A program made the position numbers and the translations under genes. This document shows positions 29,782 through 38,545 of a stretch of DNA of 64,000 bases, one piece after another; positions within the stretch are counted from its first letter, which is position 1; the number at the start of each line of letters is the position of its first letter. This DNA comes from Mycobacterium mantenii (lineage in GTDB: Bacteria; Actinomycetota; Actinomycetes; Mycobacteriales; Mycobacteriaceae), in the NCBI RefSeq assembly GCF_010731775.1, contig NZ_AP022590.1:4836001-4900000 (forward strand), given 5' to 3'. Below the pieces are notes generated by a model. It had not been told where the DNA came from and did not search any database. It saw only the letters and a list, made by a program, of their open reading frames with translations.

Positions 29782-30978
29782 ATGGCATATGACGTCGCCC
29801 GGGTGCGCGGACTGCATCCGTCGCTGGGTGACGGGTGGGTGCACTTCGACGCCCCGGCCGGGATGCTGATCCCCGATTCGGTCGCGACCACGGTGTCGAC
29901 GGCCTTCCGCAGGTCTGGCCCCACCACCGTGGGCGCACACCCATCCGCTCAGCGCAGTGCCGCTGTTTTGGACGCGGCACGGGCGGCGGTGGCCGATCTG
30001 TTCAACGCCGAACCCGCGGGTGTCGTGCTGGGCGCCGATCGGGCGATCCTGTTGTCCGCGCTGGCCGAGGCGTCGTCGTCACGGGCCGGTCTGGGCTATG
30101 AAGTGGTCGTCAGCCGACTGGATGACGAAGCCAACATCGCCCCGTGGCTGCGCGCGGCGCACCGGTACGGCGCCAAGGTCAAGTGGGCCGAGATCGACAT
30201 CGAGACGGGCGAGCTCCCGACGTGGCAGTGGGAAGGCCTGATCGGAAAGTCGACCAGGCTGGTCGCCGTCGCCTCGGCCTCCGCGACGCTGGGCACGGTT
30301 ACCGATCTGCGGGCGATGACCAAGCTGGTGCACGACGTGGGCGGCCTGGTGGTGGTCGACCATTCCGCCGCGGCGCCCTACCGGCTGCTCGACGTGAAGG
30401 AGACCGACGCCGACGTGGTGGCGGTGAACGCCGCGGCGTGGGGGGGTCCGCCGATCGGGGCGATCGTGTTCCGCGATCCGGCGCTGCTCAACTCGTTCAG
30501 TTCCATCTCGCCGGACCCCAAGGCCACCGGGCCGGCCCGCCTCGAGATCGGCGCGCACCAGTTCGGCCTGCTGGCCGGGGTGGTGGCCAGCATCGAGTAC
30601 CTGGCGTCGCTCGACGAATCCGCTCGCGGCGCCCGGCGCGAACGGTTGGCCGTGTCGATGCAATCGGCCACCTCGTATCTGAATCGGATCTACGACTACC
30701 TGATGGTGTCGTTGCGCTCGCTGCCGTTGGTGATGGTGATCGGCCGTCCCGAGGTGCGCATCCCGGTGGTCAGTTTCGCGTTGAACGGCGTGCCCGCCGA
30801 GCGCGTCGTGCAGCGGTTGGCGGACAACGGGATTCTGGCCGTCACCAACGAAAGTTCCCGCGCGCTCGATGTGTTGGGCGTCAACGACATCGGCGGCGCG
30901 GTCACCGTCGGCCTGGCGCACTACTCGACGACGGCTGAAGTCGACCAGCTGGTACGCGCGCTGGCTTCCCTGGGTTGA
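29782..30978 (+). CDS. Class V aminotransferase-fold protein (Rv3778c-like) lacking the usual Lys
   Basis: 398 residues. Cysteine-desulfurase-like fold: [57 protein letters not shown], and [13 protein letters not shown] with the Asp that pairs with the pyridine nitrogen. In SufS-type enzymes the next strand ends in a His-Lys whose Lys binds PLP. Here the stretch is [15 protein letters not shown], with no Lys. It may have lost PLP chemistry or use another residue. Divergent from the Rv3779-like gene; converges on qor. Confidence 0.85.
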   Translation: MAYDVARVRGLHPSLGDGWVHFDAPAGMLIPDSVATTVSTAFRRSGPTTVGAHPSAQRSAAVLDAARAAVADLFNAEPAGVVLGADRAILLSALAEASSSRAGLGYEVVVSRLDDEANIAPWLRAAHRYGAKVKWAEIDIETGELPTWQWEGLIGKSTRLVAVASASATLGTVTDLRAMTKLVHDVGGLVVVDHSAAAPYRLLDVKETDADVVAVNAAAWGGPPIGAIVFRDPALLNSFSSISPDPKATGPARLEIGAHQFGLLAGVVASIEYLASLDESARGARRERLAVSMQSATSYLNRIYDYLMVSLRSLPLVMVIGRPEVRIPVVSFALNGVPAERVVQRLADNGILAVTNESSRALDVLGVNDIGGAVTVGLAHYSTTAEVDQLVRALASLG

Positions 30979-30993
30979 GGCTGGGCCGGCCCG

Positions 30994-31962
30994 CTAAACC
31001 GTCAGCACGATCTTCCCGGTCACCGTGCTCGACGTCAGTCGTTGATGCGCCTCGCCGGCCTGCTGAATCGGTATGCGCGCGCCGATGATCGGCCGGACGC
31101 GGCCCTCGGCGATCATGGGCCATACCGACCCGATCACCGCCTGCACGATCTCCGCCTTGCTGTTGGGCCCGGTGCCCGGGCGGGCCCGCAGTGTGGTGCC
31201 GATGACGCGGGCGCGCTTGGCCAGCAGCTTGCCGATGTTGAGCTCGCCCTTGATGCCGCCCTGCATGCCGATGATGACCAGCTGCCCGTCGGTGGCCAGG
31301 GCGTCGATATTGCGGTCCAGATAGGAGGCGCCCATGATGTCGAAGATCACATCGGCGCCGCCGGCCTCCCGCAGCCGCTGGACGAAGTCCTCGTCGCGAT
31401 AGTTGATGGTGATCTCGGCGCCCAGCTCGCGGCAGAATTCCAGCTTCTCCGCCGACCCGGCCGTGACGGCCACCCGGGCACCCAACGCCCGGGCGATTTG
31501 GATCGCGTGCGTTCCGATGCCGCTGGCCCCGCCGTGCATCAGCAGCAGCTGGCCCTTGCCCAGGTGGGCGGTCAGCACCAGGTTCGACCACACGGTGCAG
31601 GCAACCTCGGGCAGCCCGGCGGCGTCGACCAGATCGACGCCGTCCGGAATGGGCAGCAGCTGGCCGGCGGGAACGGCGACGTACTCGGCGTATCCGCCCC
31701 CGGCGAGCAGCGCGCAAACCTGTTGTCCGACAGACCATTCGGCGACACCCGAGCCGACGTCGGCGATGACGCCGGACACTTCCATGCCGATGATCTCGCT
31801 GGCTCCCGGTGGGGGCGGATATTTGCCGGCGGCCTGCAGCAGATCGGCGCGGTTCACGCCGGCGCCGGCCACCTTGACCAATACCTCGCCCGGCGCGGCG
31901 GAAACGTCGGGCACTTCCTGCCAGGAGAGCTGATCGGGTGATTCGGCGACGATGGCGCGCAT
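30994..31962 (-). CDS. NAD(P)H:quinone oxidoreductase (Rv3777-like)
   Basis: 322 residues, zinc-free medium-chain dehydrogenase/reductase. AGVNRADLLQAAGKYPPPPG, GMEVSGVIADVGSG, and the dinucleotide motif HGGASGIGTHAIQIARALGA. It probably reduces quinones with NADPH. The ATG at 31960-31962 is preferred; a GTG 9 bases further upstream is also in frame, and neither has a strong ribosome site. The stop lies 15 bp from the convergent Rv3778c-like gene. Confidence 0.88.
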   Translation of the reverse strand: MRAIVAESPDQLSWQEVPDVSAAPGEVLVKVAGAGVNRADLLQAAGKYPPPPGASEIIGMEVSGVIADVGSGVAEWSVGQQVCALLAGGGYAEYVAVPAGQLLPIPDGVDLVDAAGLPEVACTVWSNLVLTAHLGKGQLLLMHGGASGIGTHAIQIARALGARVAVTAGSAEKLEFCRELGAEITINYRDEDFVQRLREAGGADVIFDIMGASYLDRNIDALATDGQLVIIGMQGGIKGELNIGKLLAKRARVIGTTLRARPGTGPNSKAEIVQAVIGSVWPMIAEGRVRPIIGARIPIQQAGEAHQRLTSSTVTGKIVLTV

Positions 31963-31999
31963 GGTGGCCACGCTACCGACCCCCGTTACCCTTACTCGT

Positions 32000-32086
32000 G
32001 GTGGCGTGGCAGAGCGGCCTAATGCACTCGCCTTGAAAGCGAGAGACGGCTAAAACCGTCCGGGGGTTCAAATCCCTCCGCCACCG
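32000..32086 (+). tRNA. tRNA-Ser (anticodon UGA)
   Basis: 87-nt class II tRNA. Acceptor stem GGTGGCG pairs with CGCCACC; anticodon stem CTCGC/GCGAG flanks loop CTTGAAA (anticodon TGA); a long variable arm follows; T loop GTTCAAATC. CCA is not encoded. Confidence 0.96.
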
Positions 32087-32089
32087 CTC

Positions 32090-33209
32090 TCACGAGTCGA
32101 CACTCTGGTGCAGCGTCGGCGCGTAGCGCAGCACCGCACCCACGCCGTCGGCCGGGGCGATCCGCTCGTCGGTGCGCACCAGGGCGGCGCCGACCGAGAT
32201 CGCCGATACCGGCAGCGCCTCGTCGGCCCGCAGCGTCTTGGCGGGAGCGGCGCCCTGCTCGGACAACACGTTTTCGTCGGGGCAAGCGTCGTCAAGCCTT
32301 CGTCGGCGACGACGGTCGCATCGCCGATGTCTCCGATGATCAGCGTCTCCACCGCGCCTTGACGCAGCGCCGAGCAGACCGCGCCGAGTCCCTCGGCCGC
32401 CAGCCCGGACTGCCGCCCGATCTCGGCGGTAAAGCGCTGCGCCGCATCGTCGATCGTGCGCAGCTGGCGCTTGACGAATTCGTTTTCGATGGCGTGCTCG
32501 ATCTCGCTGAAGTCGTGACCGCTGTGGCGTGCGCCCACCTCGAGCGCCACCGCACGCTGCTGCAACCGCTCGGGTAGCGCGGCGAGCAGATCGGAACGCG
32601 AGCGCACCTCACCGACCACGAAGATCACCTCGATCGCCTTGTCGTCGGCGAGCTCCGCGACGCGGTCGGCGACGGCCCGCAAGTTCTTGCGGCCCGCCTC
32701 TTCGGTCCGCAACTGGAGGTCGCCGTAGCCCGCGAACTCGGCACCGGCGGATTTGTGCACCGGATGGCCACCGCCATCGACGGTCTCGGTGCGCAGCGTT
32801 CCGCCGATGTGCGTGGTGATGTCAGCACCACTGTGGTCGACGACTACCAGCACGTAGTCGGGATGATCGAAGCTCTGCTCCAGAATCGTTACCAGATAAG
32901 GCAATCGGAGACCCGCACAACATCGATGGCGGCGGGGCGCGCCAGGTGCTCGTTGATGACCGCACCGTCGGCGCTGGCGACCACCGCGCGTCCACTGCGG
33001 CCGATCGGCGGACGCAGGTTCATCACCGCGTCCTCGATCTGGCCGATGACCGTTGCGCCGGCGCCCTGCCGGTCCAGCTCTTCTCGGACCGCCCGCCACT
33101 TCAGCTCGAGTTGAGCCTCGGCGTTGTGCGTGTCGTGTGAATCGTCGAAATACACCGAAGCGAACGGCCCCGGTGCGTCCAGCAATTTGCGGAAGCGTTG
33201 CGAGTCCAT
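32090..33209 (-). pseudogene. Rv2629-like (archaeo-eukaryotic release-factor fold) gene with two frameshifts
   Basis: Three frame segments together read as one protein of about 370 residues resembling Rv2629. Segment 1 (start 33209) runs FASVYFDDSHDTHNAEAQ to VVRVSDCLIW and stops at 32889. Restoring one base near 32900 (GAT-TTG-CCT) continues as LPYLVTILEQSFDHPDYV through IGDIGDATVVADEGLTTLAP. A second missing base near 32280 is needed for DENVLSEQGAAPAKTLRADE to VLRYAPTLHQSVDS, ending at 32090-32092. Two separate one-base losses make sequencing error less likely than real decay, but reads should be checked. The stop is 3 bp from the tRNA-Ser. Confidence 0.82.
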
Positions 33210-33246
33210 GCCTTGTTGGTTGCTCCCCGAGCCGGGGGACAAACAC

Positions 33247-33435
33247 CTAGCTTCGGTCGCCCTCGCTGTCGTCGAAGAAGTGCCAGTCGCCGTCGTGCTT
33301 CACTTCCATGCGCCAGCCGAGTTCGCTGTTGTCGGCCTTGTTGTCGACGAACCACGCATGTGCGTCGTCGGCGCTTTCGATGTCTTTGGTCGCGACGACG
33401 TCACCCTTCGGATCGAGCACTCGATAGGTAGCCAT
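33247..33435 (-). CDS. Small conserved hypothetical protein, 62 residues
   Basis: Starts MATYRVLDPKGDVVATKDIE from the ATG at 33433-33435. It is compact, acidic and aromatic-rich (AHAWFVD, GWRMEVKHDGDWHFFDD), without signal peptide or membrane segment. I do not recognise a characterised family. It lies 37 bp before the broken Rv2629-like gene on the same strand and 29 bp after lipE, so it may be read with lipE. Confidence 0.65.
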   Translation of the reverse strand: MATYRVLDPKGDVVATKDIESADDAHAWFVDNKADNSELGWRMEVKHDGDWHFFDDSEGDRS

Positions 33436-33464
33436 GCGGGCAGTGTTCCCACTGCCCGTCGCCG

Positions 33465-34700
33465 TCAACCGGTCGGGATTTCGGCGGTGATCGTGTCCAG
33501 CAGGGCCGTATACCGCTTAGCTTCGGGATCCCGCCCGGGTTTACCACTGCTCACCACGCCGGCCGACAGCCCGCGCGCGGGGTCGGCCCAGATCGCGATG
33601 TTGACCAGGCCCAGGTTCCCGAACGCGTGTGGCGCGTTGCGCCCGAACGGCCCCCACCGATTGGTGCCGAGGATGTACCCGGTGCCCCAGCGGGCCGGCT
33701 GCAACCCGACCGCGAAATCCGGTCGTAGCCTTCGGCATTCGGTAATCGCGCCGTACATGGTCTCCGGGCTGATCACCCGCACGCCGTCGAGTTCGCCTCC
33801 ACGACGCCAGATTTCGGCGAACCGCGACATCTCCTGCGCGGTCGACACGGTGTTGGACGACGGGATGATGGTGTTGAGGAACAGCGGGGTGTTGGTGATC
33901 GGGATCATCTCGTGCACGGTCCCGCCGATCGCCTTGCGGAAGATCTGGGCGATCACCGGCGGCAACGGGCGGCCGGTGGCGTGACTCGGCGCGACCAACG
34001 GCAGGTCTTCCTCGGCGACGCCGAAGTTGGTCCACCGGAAACCGAGCGGGCCGAGGATCTCGGTGGCCAGGATCTCGCGAATCTCCTTGCCGGTGGCCGC
34101 GTAAACGAGCTCGCGCACCAGCGGGCCCCAGGTCAGCGCGTGGTAGATGTGCACCAGCCCGGGCCGGTAGAGCGGGCGCAGCTCGCCCAACTTCTGCTGT
34201 GCGTACTCGTGGTCGTCCGCGCGTTTGACGTCCGGCTTGGTCCCGGTCGGGAAGGGCAGTCCGGCGCTGTGGGTCATGACGTGGCGGGTGGTGATCCGAT
34301 GCTTGCCGTGACTGGTGAACGTGGGGATGTATTCGCACACCCGGTCGTCTAGGGAGAAGACACCGCGCTCGACGAGCATGTGCACCACGGTCGCCGCCAT
34401 TCCCTTGGCCGCCGAGTACACGCAGAAGGGTGTGTCGGGCGTGACGGGGATCTTCTCCGCATCGGGCGGATCGCTCGGGGCGTTGCCCCAGCCGTGGCCG
34501 ATCGCGCGGTTGAGCACGACGCGGCCATGCTGGCGGATGCACAGCTGGATGGCGGGGTGGAAGCCGGCCCGGTACCAGTGCCGGGCGGCCTGCCAGATCC
34601 GGTCGACGGCGGCGCTGTCGATTTCGGAGTGGTCTTCGGCACCGATCGCCGTCACGGCGTCCAAGTCCGCCGGAAGGCGGATCCTGCCGTCTGCCGTCAC
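33465..34700 (-). CDS. lipE: LipE-like esterase / beta-lactamase-fold hydrolase
   Basis: 411 residues, GTG start. Serine beta-lactamase/penicillin-binding fold: CVYSAAKGMAATVVHML gives the S-x-x-K nucleophile and base, HIYHALTWGPLV the second (YxN-like) element, and HAFGNLGLVNIAIWADP a C-terminal HxG-like strand. LipE (Rv3775) of M. tuberculosis has the same length class and lies beside echA21. Probably an intracellular esterase; no signal peptide is seen. Confidence 0.88.
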   Translation of the reverse strand: MTADGRIRLPADLDAVTAIGAEDHSEIDSAAVDRIWQAARHWYRAGFHPAIQLCIRQHGRVVLNRAIGHGWGNAPSDPPDAEKIPVTPDTPFCVYSAAKGMAATVVHMLVERGVFSLDDRVCEYIPTFTSHGKHRITTRHVMTHSAGLPFPTGTKPDVKRADDHEYAQQKLGELRPLYRPGLVHIYHALTWGPLVRELVYAATGKEIREILATEILGPLGFRWTNFGVAEEDLPLVAPSHATGRPLPPVIAQIFRKAIGGTVHEMIPITNTPLFLNTIIPSSNTVSTAQEMSRFAEIWRRGGELDGVRVISPETMYGAITECRRLRPDFAVGLQPARWGTGYILGTNRWGPFGRNAPHAFGNLGLVNIAIWADPARGLSAGVVSSGKPGRDPEAKRYTALLDTITAEIPTG

Positions 34701-34784
34701 GGGCGCCGCTCCTCCTCATCGCTGCGCCCTGCATCGTCGCCAGCGCGTGTCGTCGTCACCTCAGCGAGGGTACGTGGCGTCCAA

Positions 34785-35609
34785 TCACTCGCCCTTGAAC
34801 TGCGGCGGGCGCTTCTCGAACGTCGCCGCGATGCCCTCGGTCAGGTCCTTGGACGGCAGGAAGGCGGCGTTCCAGGCGGCTACGTAGCGCAGGCTCTCCG
34901 ACACCGCGGCGACACGCTGCTGGTCGAGAACGTCCTTGATGCCGTGGACGGCCAGCGGGGGATTGGCGGCGATCTCCGCGGCGGTGGCGTTCGCCGCGGC
35001 CAGGGTGGCGTCGGCGTCGGCGTACACGTCGTTGACCAGGCCGATCTTCTCGGCGCGGGCGGCATCGATGTCCTTGCCGGTCAGCGCTAGTTCGCGCAGG
35101 TGTCCGTCGTTCAGGATGTAGGGCAGGCGGGCCAGGCTGCCGACGTCGGCCACGATGGCGAGCTTGACCTCGCGCACCGAAAATTTGGCGTCGACGCTGG
35201 CGTAGCGGATGTCGACCGCGGAGATCAGGTCGACGCCGCCGCCGATGCACCAGCCGTGCACCGCGGCGATGGTCGGGGTGCGGCAGTCCGCGACGGCGGT
35301 GATGGCGCCCTGCATGCGCTTGACCTCGCGGTGGAACGCCGCGCGCGGGCCGGCCAGCGCGGCACCGGACAGCAGCGGGGTGAACGCGCCGCCCATCGCG
35401 GGCACGTCCAGGCCGTAGCTGAAGTTCTTGCCCGACCCGGTCAGCACGATGGCCCGCACGTCGGGGTCGGCGTCCAGCGCCGCGAACAGCTCCGGCATCT
35501 CCGACCAGAAGGCCGGTCCCATCGCATTGCCCTTGCCTGGCCCGATCAGCGTCACCTGGGCGACGTGGTCTTTCGTCTCGACGGTGACCGATTCGTATGC
35601 TTGCGCCAT
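34785..35609 (-). CDS. echA21: EchA21, enoyl-CoA hydratase/isomerase family
   Basis: 274 residues from the ATG at 35607-35609, matching the Mtb length. Crotonase fold: VTLIGPGKGNAMGPAFW, VRAIVLTGSGKNFSYGLDVPAMG (first oxyanion-hole loop), and AAVHGWCIGGGVDLISAVDIRYA (second). The acidic residue positions differ from classic hydratases, so the exact reaction (hydratase, isomerase or other) is open. Confidence 0.9.
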   Translation of the reverse strand: MAQAYESVTVETKDHVAQVTLIGPGKGNAMGPAFWSEMPELFAALDADPDVRAIVLTGSGKNFSYGLDVPAMGGAFTPLLSGAALAGPRAAFHREVKRMQGAITAVADCRTPTIAAVHGWCIGGGVDLISAVDIRYASVDAKFSVREVKLAIVADVGSLARLPYILNDGHLRELALTGKDIDAARAEKIGLVNDVYADADATLAAANATAAEIAANPPLAVHGIKDVLDQQRVAAVSESLRYVAAWNAAFLPSKDLTEGIAATFEKRPPQFKGE

Positions 35610-35632
35610 ATCGAGACCGTAGCGTGGCGAAT

Positions 35633-36217
35633 ATGGCTCCTGACTTGCGACCCGGACCGCATTCACCGCCCACCGACGAGCTGCACAGCGCTGAAGACAC
35701 CTTCGGGGTGCTGCAGCGGGTGCTGCACACCATCGCCGCCGACGACCTGTCCCGCCAGACTCCGTGCGCGGAATTCGACGTGTCGGCGCTGACCGGGCAC
35801 CTGCTGAACTCGATCAGGGGCCTCGGGGGCATGGTGGGCGCGGAGATTCCGGAGCGCGACGAGGGCGATTCGGTGGAGCGTCAGGTGGTCGCCGCGGCCC
35901 GGCCGGCGCTGGACGCCTGGCACCGCCACGGTCTGGACGGGACGGTGCCGTTCGGAAAGGGCGAGATGCCCGCAACCAGCGCGTGCGCCATCCTGTCGAT
36001 CGAATTCCTGGTCCACGCTTGGGATTACGCCGCCGCGCTGGATCACGAGATCAATGCTCCCGAGCCGCTGGCGGAATACGTGCTGGGGCTCGCGCGGCAC
36101 ATCATCAGGCCCGAGTTGCGCGGTCAGGCCGGATTCGACGACCCGGTCGACGTCCCGGCCGACGCCGGCGCGCTCGAGCAGCTGGTCGCGTTCACCGGCC
36201 GCAATCCGGCGGGGTAG
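35633..36217 (+). CDS. TIGR03086-type DinB-like protein (Rv3773c-like)
   Basis: 194 residues, the same size as Rv3773c. PCAEFDVSALTGHLLNSI and EFLVHAWDYAAALDHEI are the two signature helices of mycothiol-associated DinB-like metalloproteins, with His ligands in both. Its function is unknown. The start is the ATG at 35633, 23 bp from the divergent echA21 start, so the promoters must overlap. Confidence 0.83.
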   Translation: MAPDLRPGPHSPPTDELHSAEDTFGVLQRVLHTIAADDLSRQTPCAEFDVSALTGHLLNSIRGLGGMVGAEIPERDEGDSVERQVVAAARPALDAWHRHGLDGTVPFGKGEMPATSACAILSIEFLVHAWDYAAALDHEINAPEPLAEYVLGLARHIIRPELRGQAGFDDPVDVPADAGALEQLVAFTGRNPAG

Positions 36218-36333
36218 CGCGGCGCTGGGCGTCGAGTGTTGCGCCACTGCGGGCGCGCCCGGCGTGTCGCCGCGCTGGACGCACACGCAAAACCGTCAGT
36301 TCACACTCGACGGCCAAAGCGACGGCCCGGGAG

Positions 36334-36795
36334 TTACTCCCGTTCCAGGTAGAAGTAGTAGTACTTGCCGTTATCCCGGACGCCCTTGCCGTTCATGATG
36401 CCCATCACGGCGTCGTCGTCGATCTTCTTGAAGTGATCGTGCACCGGCTGGCCGTCGTAAACCATGGTGGCGGTGACCTCCCCGCGGAACTCCTCCAGCC
36501 ACAGGCTGGCCTCACCCTTGCCCATCTCCACGTTGGAGAACTTGTTGCCGTCGGCGTCCAGGCAGACCAGGGGCTGCACGTCGCGGACGGACTTGAAGGT
36601 CTTGCCGTACCAGCCGGCCTTTTCCAGTTGGCCGTTCATCTTGTGGCCGGTCTGGAATTCGCCGCCCTTCCACTCGCCGAGCATCCCCTCGATCGTCGCG
36701 GGCTGAAGTTGGGCCCAGAATTCGTCGAGCTCGGAATCCGCGATGTCGCCGCTGCGCTCTTTGAACTCGGTGAACTTCTTCCGCGCGAGGTCCAC
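36334..36795 (-). CDS. GXWXG/DUF4334 domain protein
   Basis: 153 residues from a GTG at 36793-36795 with AAGGAG about 7 bases upstream. N-terminal GEWKGGEFQTGH fits the GXWXG domain, and the C-terminal half (WLEEFRGEVTATMVYDGQPVHDHFKKID, then MGIMNGKG) is the DUF4334 part. The pair occurs in small, probably ligand-binding actinobacterial proteins without a defined role. It starts 10 bp after the hisC2 stop on the same strand. A CGGGAG-TTA-CTCCCG hairpin overlaps its stop codon. Confidence 0.82.
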   Translation of the reverse strand: MDLARKKFTEFKERSGDIADSELDEFWAQLQPATIEGMLGEWKGGEFQTGHKMNGQLEKAGWYGKTFKSVRDVQPLVCLDADGNKFSNVEMGKGEASLWLEEFRGEVTATMVYDGQPVHDHFKKIDDDAVMGIMNGKGVRDNGKYYYFYLERE

Positions 36796-36805
36796 GGACG
36801 ACTCC

Positions 36806-37873
36806 TTACGATTCGGTGCGGGCAATCCAATCGCGGGCAAAATGCAGCAGGGCGTCATTTTCCTCCGGCGCGCCAATCGTGACACGGACGCCTTCGGCCG
36901 CGAACGGCCGCACCACCAGATGGGCGTCGGCGGCCTGCTCGGTGAAGTCCATGGTGCGCTCGCCCAGCGGCAGCCAGACGAAGTTGGCCTGTGACGGGGG
37001 CAGCTCGAATCCGGCGTCGCGCAGAGCGTCGCTGACGCGGGTGCGCTCGACGACCAGCGCGTCGGTGCGCGCCATCAGCTCGCCGGAGGCCTCGAGGGAC
37101 GCGATGGCGGCAGCCTGAGCGACATTCGTCACCGCGAACGGCATGACCACCTTGTCCAGCGCCGTGATCAGGTCGGGGTGGCCGATCGCATAACCGACGC
37201 GCAAGCCCGCCAACCCGTAGGCCTTCGAAAAGGTCCGCAGCACAACGACATTGCTGCGGGTCAGCGCCAAGTCCAAGCTGTTGGGCAGCATGCCGTCGCG
37301 GATGTATTCGACGTAGGCCTCATCGATGGCGATCAACACGTGCGGCGGCACGGCGTCGACGAATCGCGTCAGCGCGTCCGGGTCGACGACGGTGGACGTC
37401 GGATTGTTCGGGTTGCACACGAAAATCAGCCGGGTGCGGTCGGTGATCGCGGCGAGCATCGCGTCGAGATCGTGCGTGTGGTCGGTCAACGGCACTTTGA
37501 CGGTCGCAGCGCCCGACACCTGGATGATGGGCAGGTAGCACTCGAAGCTGCGCCAGCCGATCATCACCTCGTCGCCGGCCGTGGCGGTGATCTGAACCAG
37601 CTGCTGGCACAAGGTGACCGAACCGCTACCGACCGCGATGTGCTCGGGGGCGACGTCGGAACCCAGGTGCATTGCCAGCGCGGCCTTGAGGTCCACGCTG
37701 GCGTTGTCCGGGTAGCGGTTGACGACGGCTACCGCACGTTCGATAGCCGCGTGCACGCTGGGTAACGGCCCGTACACGGTCTCGTTGCTGGCCAGTTTGA
37801 TAGAGCCCGGCACGTTCTTGCCGGGGACATACACTGGCAGTCCGGCCAGTTCGTTGCGAAGGCGAGCGGTCAC
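36806..37873 (-). CDS. hisC2: HisC2/Pat, fold-type I aminotransferase
   Basis: 355 residues, GTG start. PLP enzyme of the histidinol-phosphate/aromatic aminotransferase group: LASNETVYGPLPSV, FVCNPNNPTST, AIDEAYVEYI, and the PLP Lys in RTFSKAYGLAGLRVGYA. Mtb HisC2 (Rv3772) prefers aromatic amino acids, so it may be a phenylalanine/tyrosine aminotransferase rather than a histidine enzyme. It is not in the histidine operon, and tyrA lies in the same window, which is compatible with aromatic metabolism. Confidence 0.92.
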   Translation of the reverse strand: MTARLRNELAGLPVYVPGKNVPGSIKLASNETVYGPLPSVHAAIERAVAVVNRYPDNASVDLKAALAMHLGSDVAPEHIAVGSGSVTLCQQLVQITATAGDEVMIGWRSFECYLPIIQVSGAATVKVPLTDHTHDLDAMLAAITDRTRLIFVCNPNNPTSTVVDPDALTRFVDAVPPHVLIAIDEAYVEYIRDGMLPNSLDLALTRSNVVVLRTFSKAYGLAGLRVGYAIGHPDLITALDKVVMPFAVTNVAQAAAIASLEASGELMARTDALVVERTRVSDALRDAGFELPPSQANFVWLPLGERTMDFTEQAADAHLVVRPFAAEGVRVTIGAPEENDALLHFARDWIARTES

Positions 37874-37956
37874 TTCGACAGTTTATGTCTCGACTGTGTA
37901 CAGTATGGCCGGTTCCGCGAGACCGGAAAGGGGTCGGTACCCTCAGAAAGTCCAAG

Positions 37957-38045
37957 GGAGGCGTGCCAGAGCGGCCGAATGGGGCTCACTGCTAATGAGT
38001 TGTCCCCCTCAAAGGGGACCGGAGGTTCAAATCCTCTCGCCTCCG
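37957..38045 (+). tRNA. tRNA-Ser (anticodon GCU)
   Basis: 89-nt class II tRNA: acceptor GGAGGCG/CGCCTCC, anticodon loop CTGCTAA (GCT), and a long variable arm with a GTCCCC/GGGGAC stem. CCA is encoded at 38046-38048. Confidence 0.96.
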
Positions 38046-38078
38046 CCACGGAACACGGATCGACAACTGAAGAACAAG

Positions 38079-38151
38079 GCGCCCGTAGCTCAACGGATAG
38101 AGCATCTGACTACGGATCAGAAGGTTAGGGGTTCGAATCCCTTCGGGCGCG
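38079..38151 (+). tRNA. tRNA-Arg (anticodon ACG)
   Basis: 73-nt cloverleaf: acceptor GCGCCCG/CGGGCGC, anticodon stem TCTGA/TCAGA around loop CTACGGA (ACG), T arm AGGGGTTCGAATCCCTT. Its 3' third is repeated downstream as a likely attachment-site copy. Confidence 0.96.
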
Positions 38152-38154
38152 CTC
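38120..38154 (+). repeat. Left att-like repeat (3' end of tRNA-Arg)
   Basis: 35-bp direct repeat, identical to 38786-38820 except at one base (G at 38146, T at 38812). It starts in the anticodon arm and runs 3 bases past the tRNA. The geometry matches the attL of elements that integrate into tRNA 3' ends and rebuild the tRNA. Confidence 0.75.
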
Positions 38155-38209
38155 ACTGATCGCCGCCGCCTTTAAATCAGCCTCTGCGGTGCTGATGCAC
38201 GTACGTTGC

Positions 38210-38545
38210 CTACTCTGCGCGGCGGAGAACCGGGCCCCAGGACACGACCTCCGGGTGCTGCCTGAGGAGGGCACGGCGCCGCCGTTCGGTCATCCCGCCC
38301 CAGACGCCGAATTCGACTCGGTTGTCGAGCGCCTCAGCGCCGCACTCGATGATCACCGGGCAGTGCCGGCAGATCGCTGCGGCTGTGTGCTGGGCGGCGC
38401 CGGGCACGAATAATTCCTCCGGATCGATCACGAGACAGCGCGCTTCGGACACCCAGTCGGAGCGGGAGTCGGTTTTCGCGATGTGGACAGAGCGGTGGAC
38501 TGAACCAGTTGTGTTGCTTGCTGCGGTGCTCCCGGTAGCTGACAT
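38210..38545 (-). CDS. WhiB-family Fe-S regulator, WhiB4-like
   Basis: 111 residues from the ATG at 38543-38545, with AAAGGGGG 4 bases upstream. Cys37, Cys59, Cys62 and Cys68 (ARC and ICRHCPVIIEC) are the [4Fe-4S] ligands, followed by the GVWGGMTERRRRALL turn. The second half is very close to WhiB4 (Rv3681c) as I recall it (DPEELFV, RHCPV, HPEVVSW). WhiB proteins bind iron-sulfur clusters and act on sigma-A or DNA in redox and stress responses. It lies between two copies of the tRNA-Arg 3' end, and WhiB proteins are also carried by mycobacteriophages, so acquisition by an element is plausible. Confidence 0.87.
   Translation of the reverse strand: MSATGSTAASNTTGSVHRSVHIAKTDSRSDWVSEARCLVIDPEELFVPGAAQHTAAAICRHCPVIIECGAEALDNRVEFGVWGGMTERRRRALLRQHPEVVSWGPVLRRAE

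Noticed and set aside
36328..36342. CGGGAG-TTA-CTCCCG hairpin as a terminator between Rv3773c-like and the GXWXG gene
   Set aside because: It overlaps the stop codon of the minus-strand gene and has no T-run; too short to call by itself.
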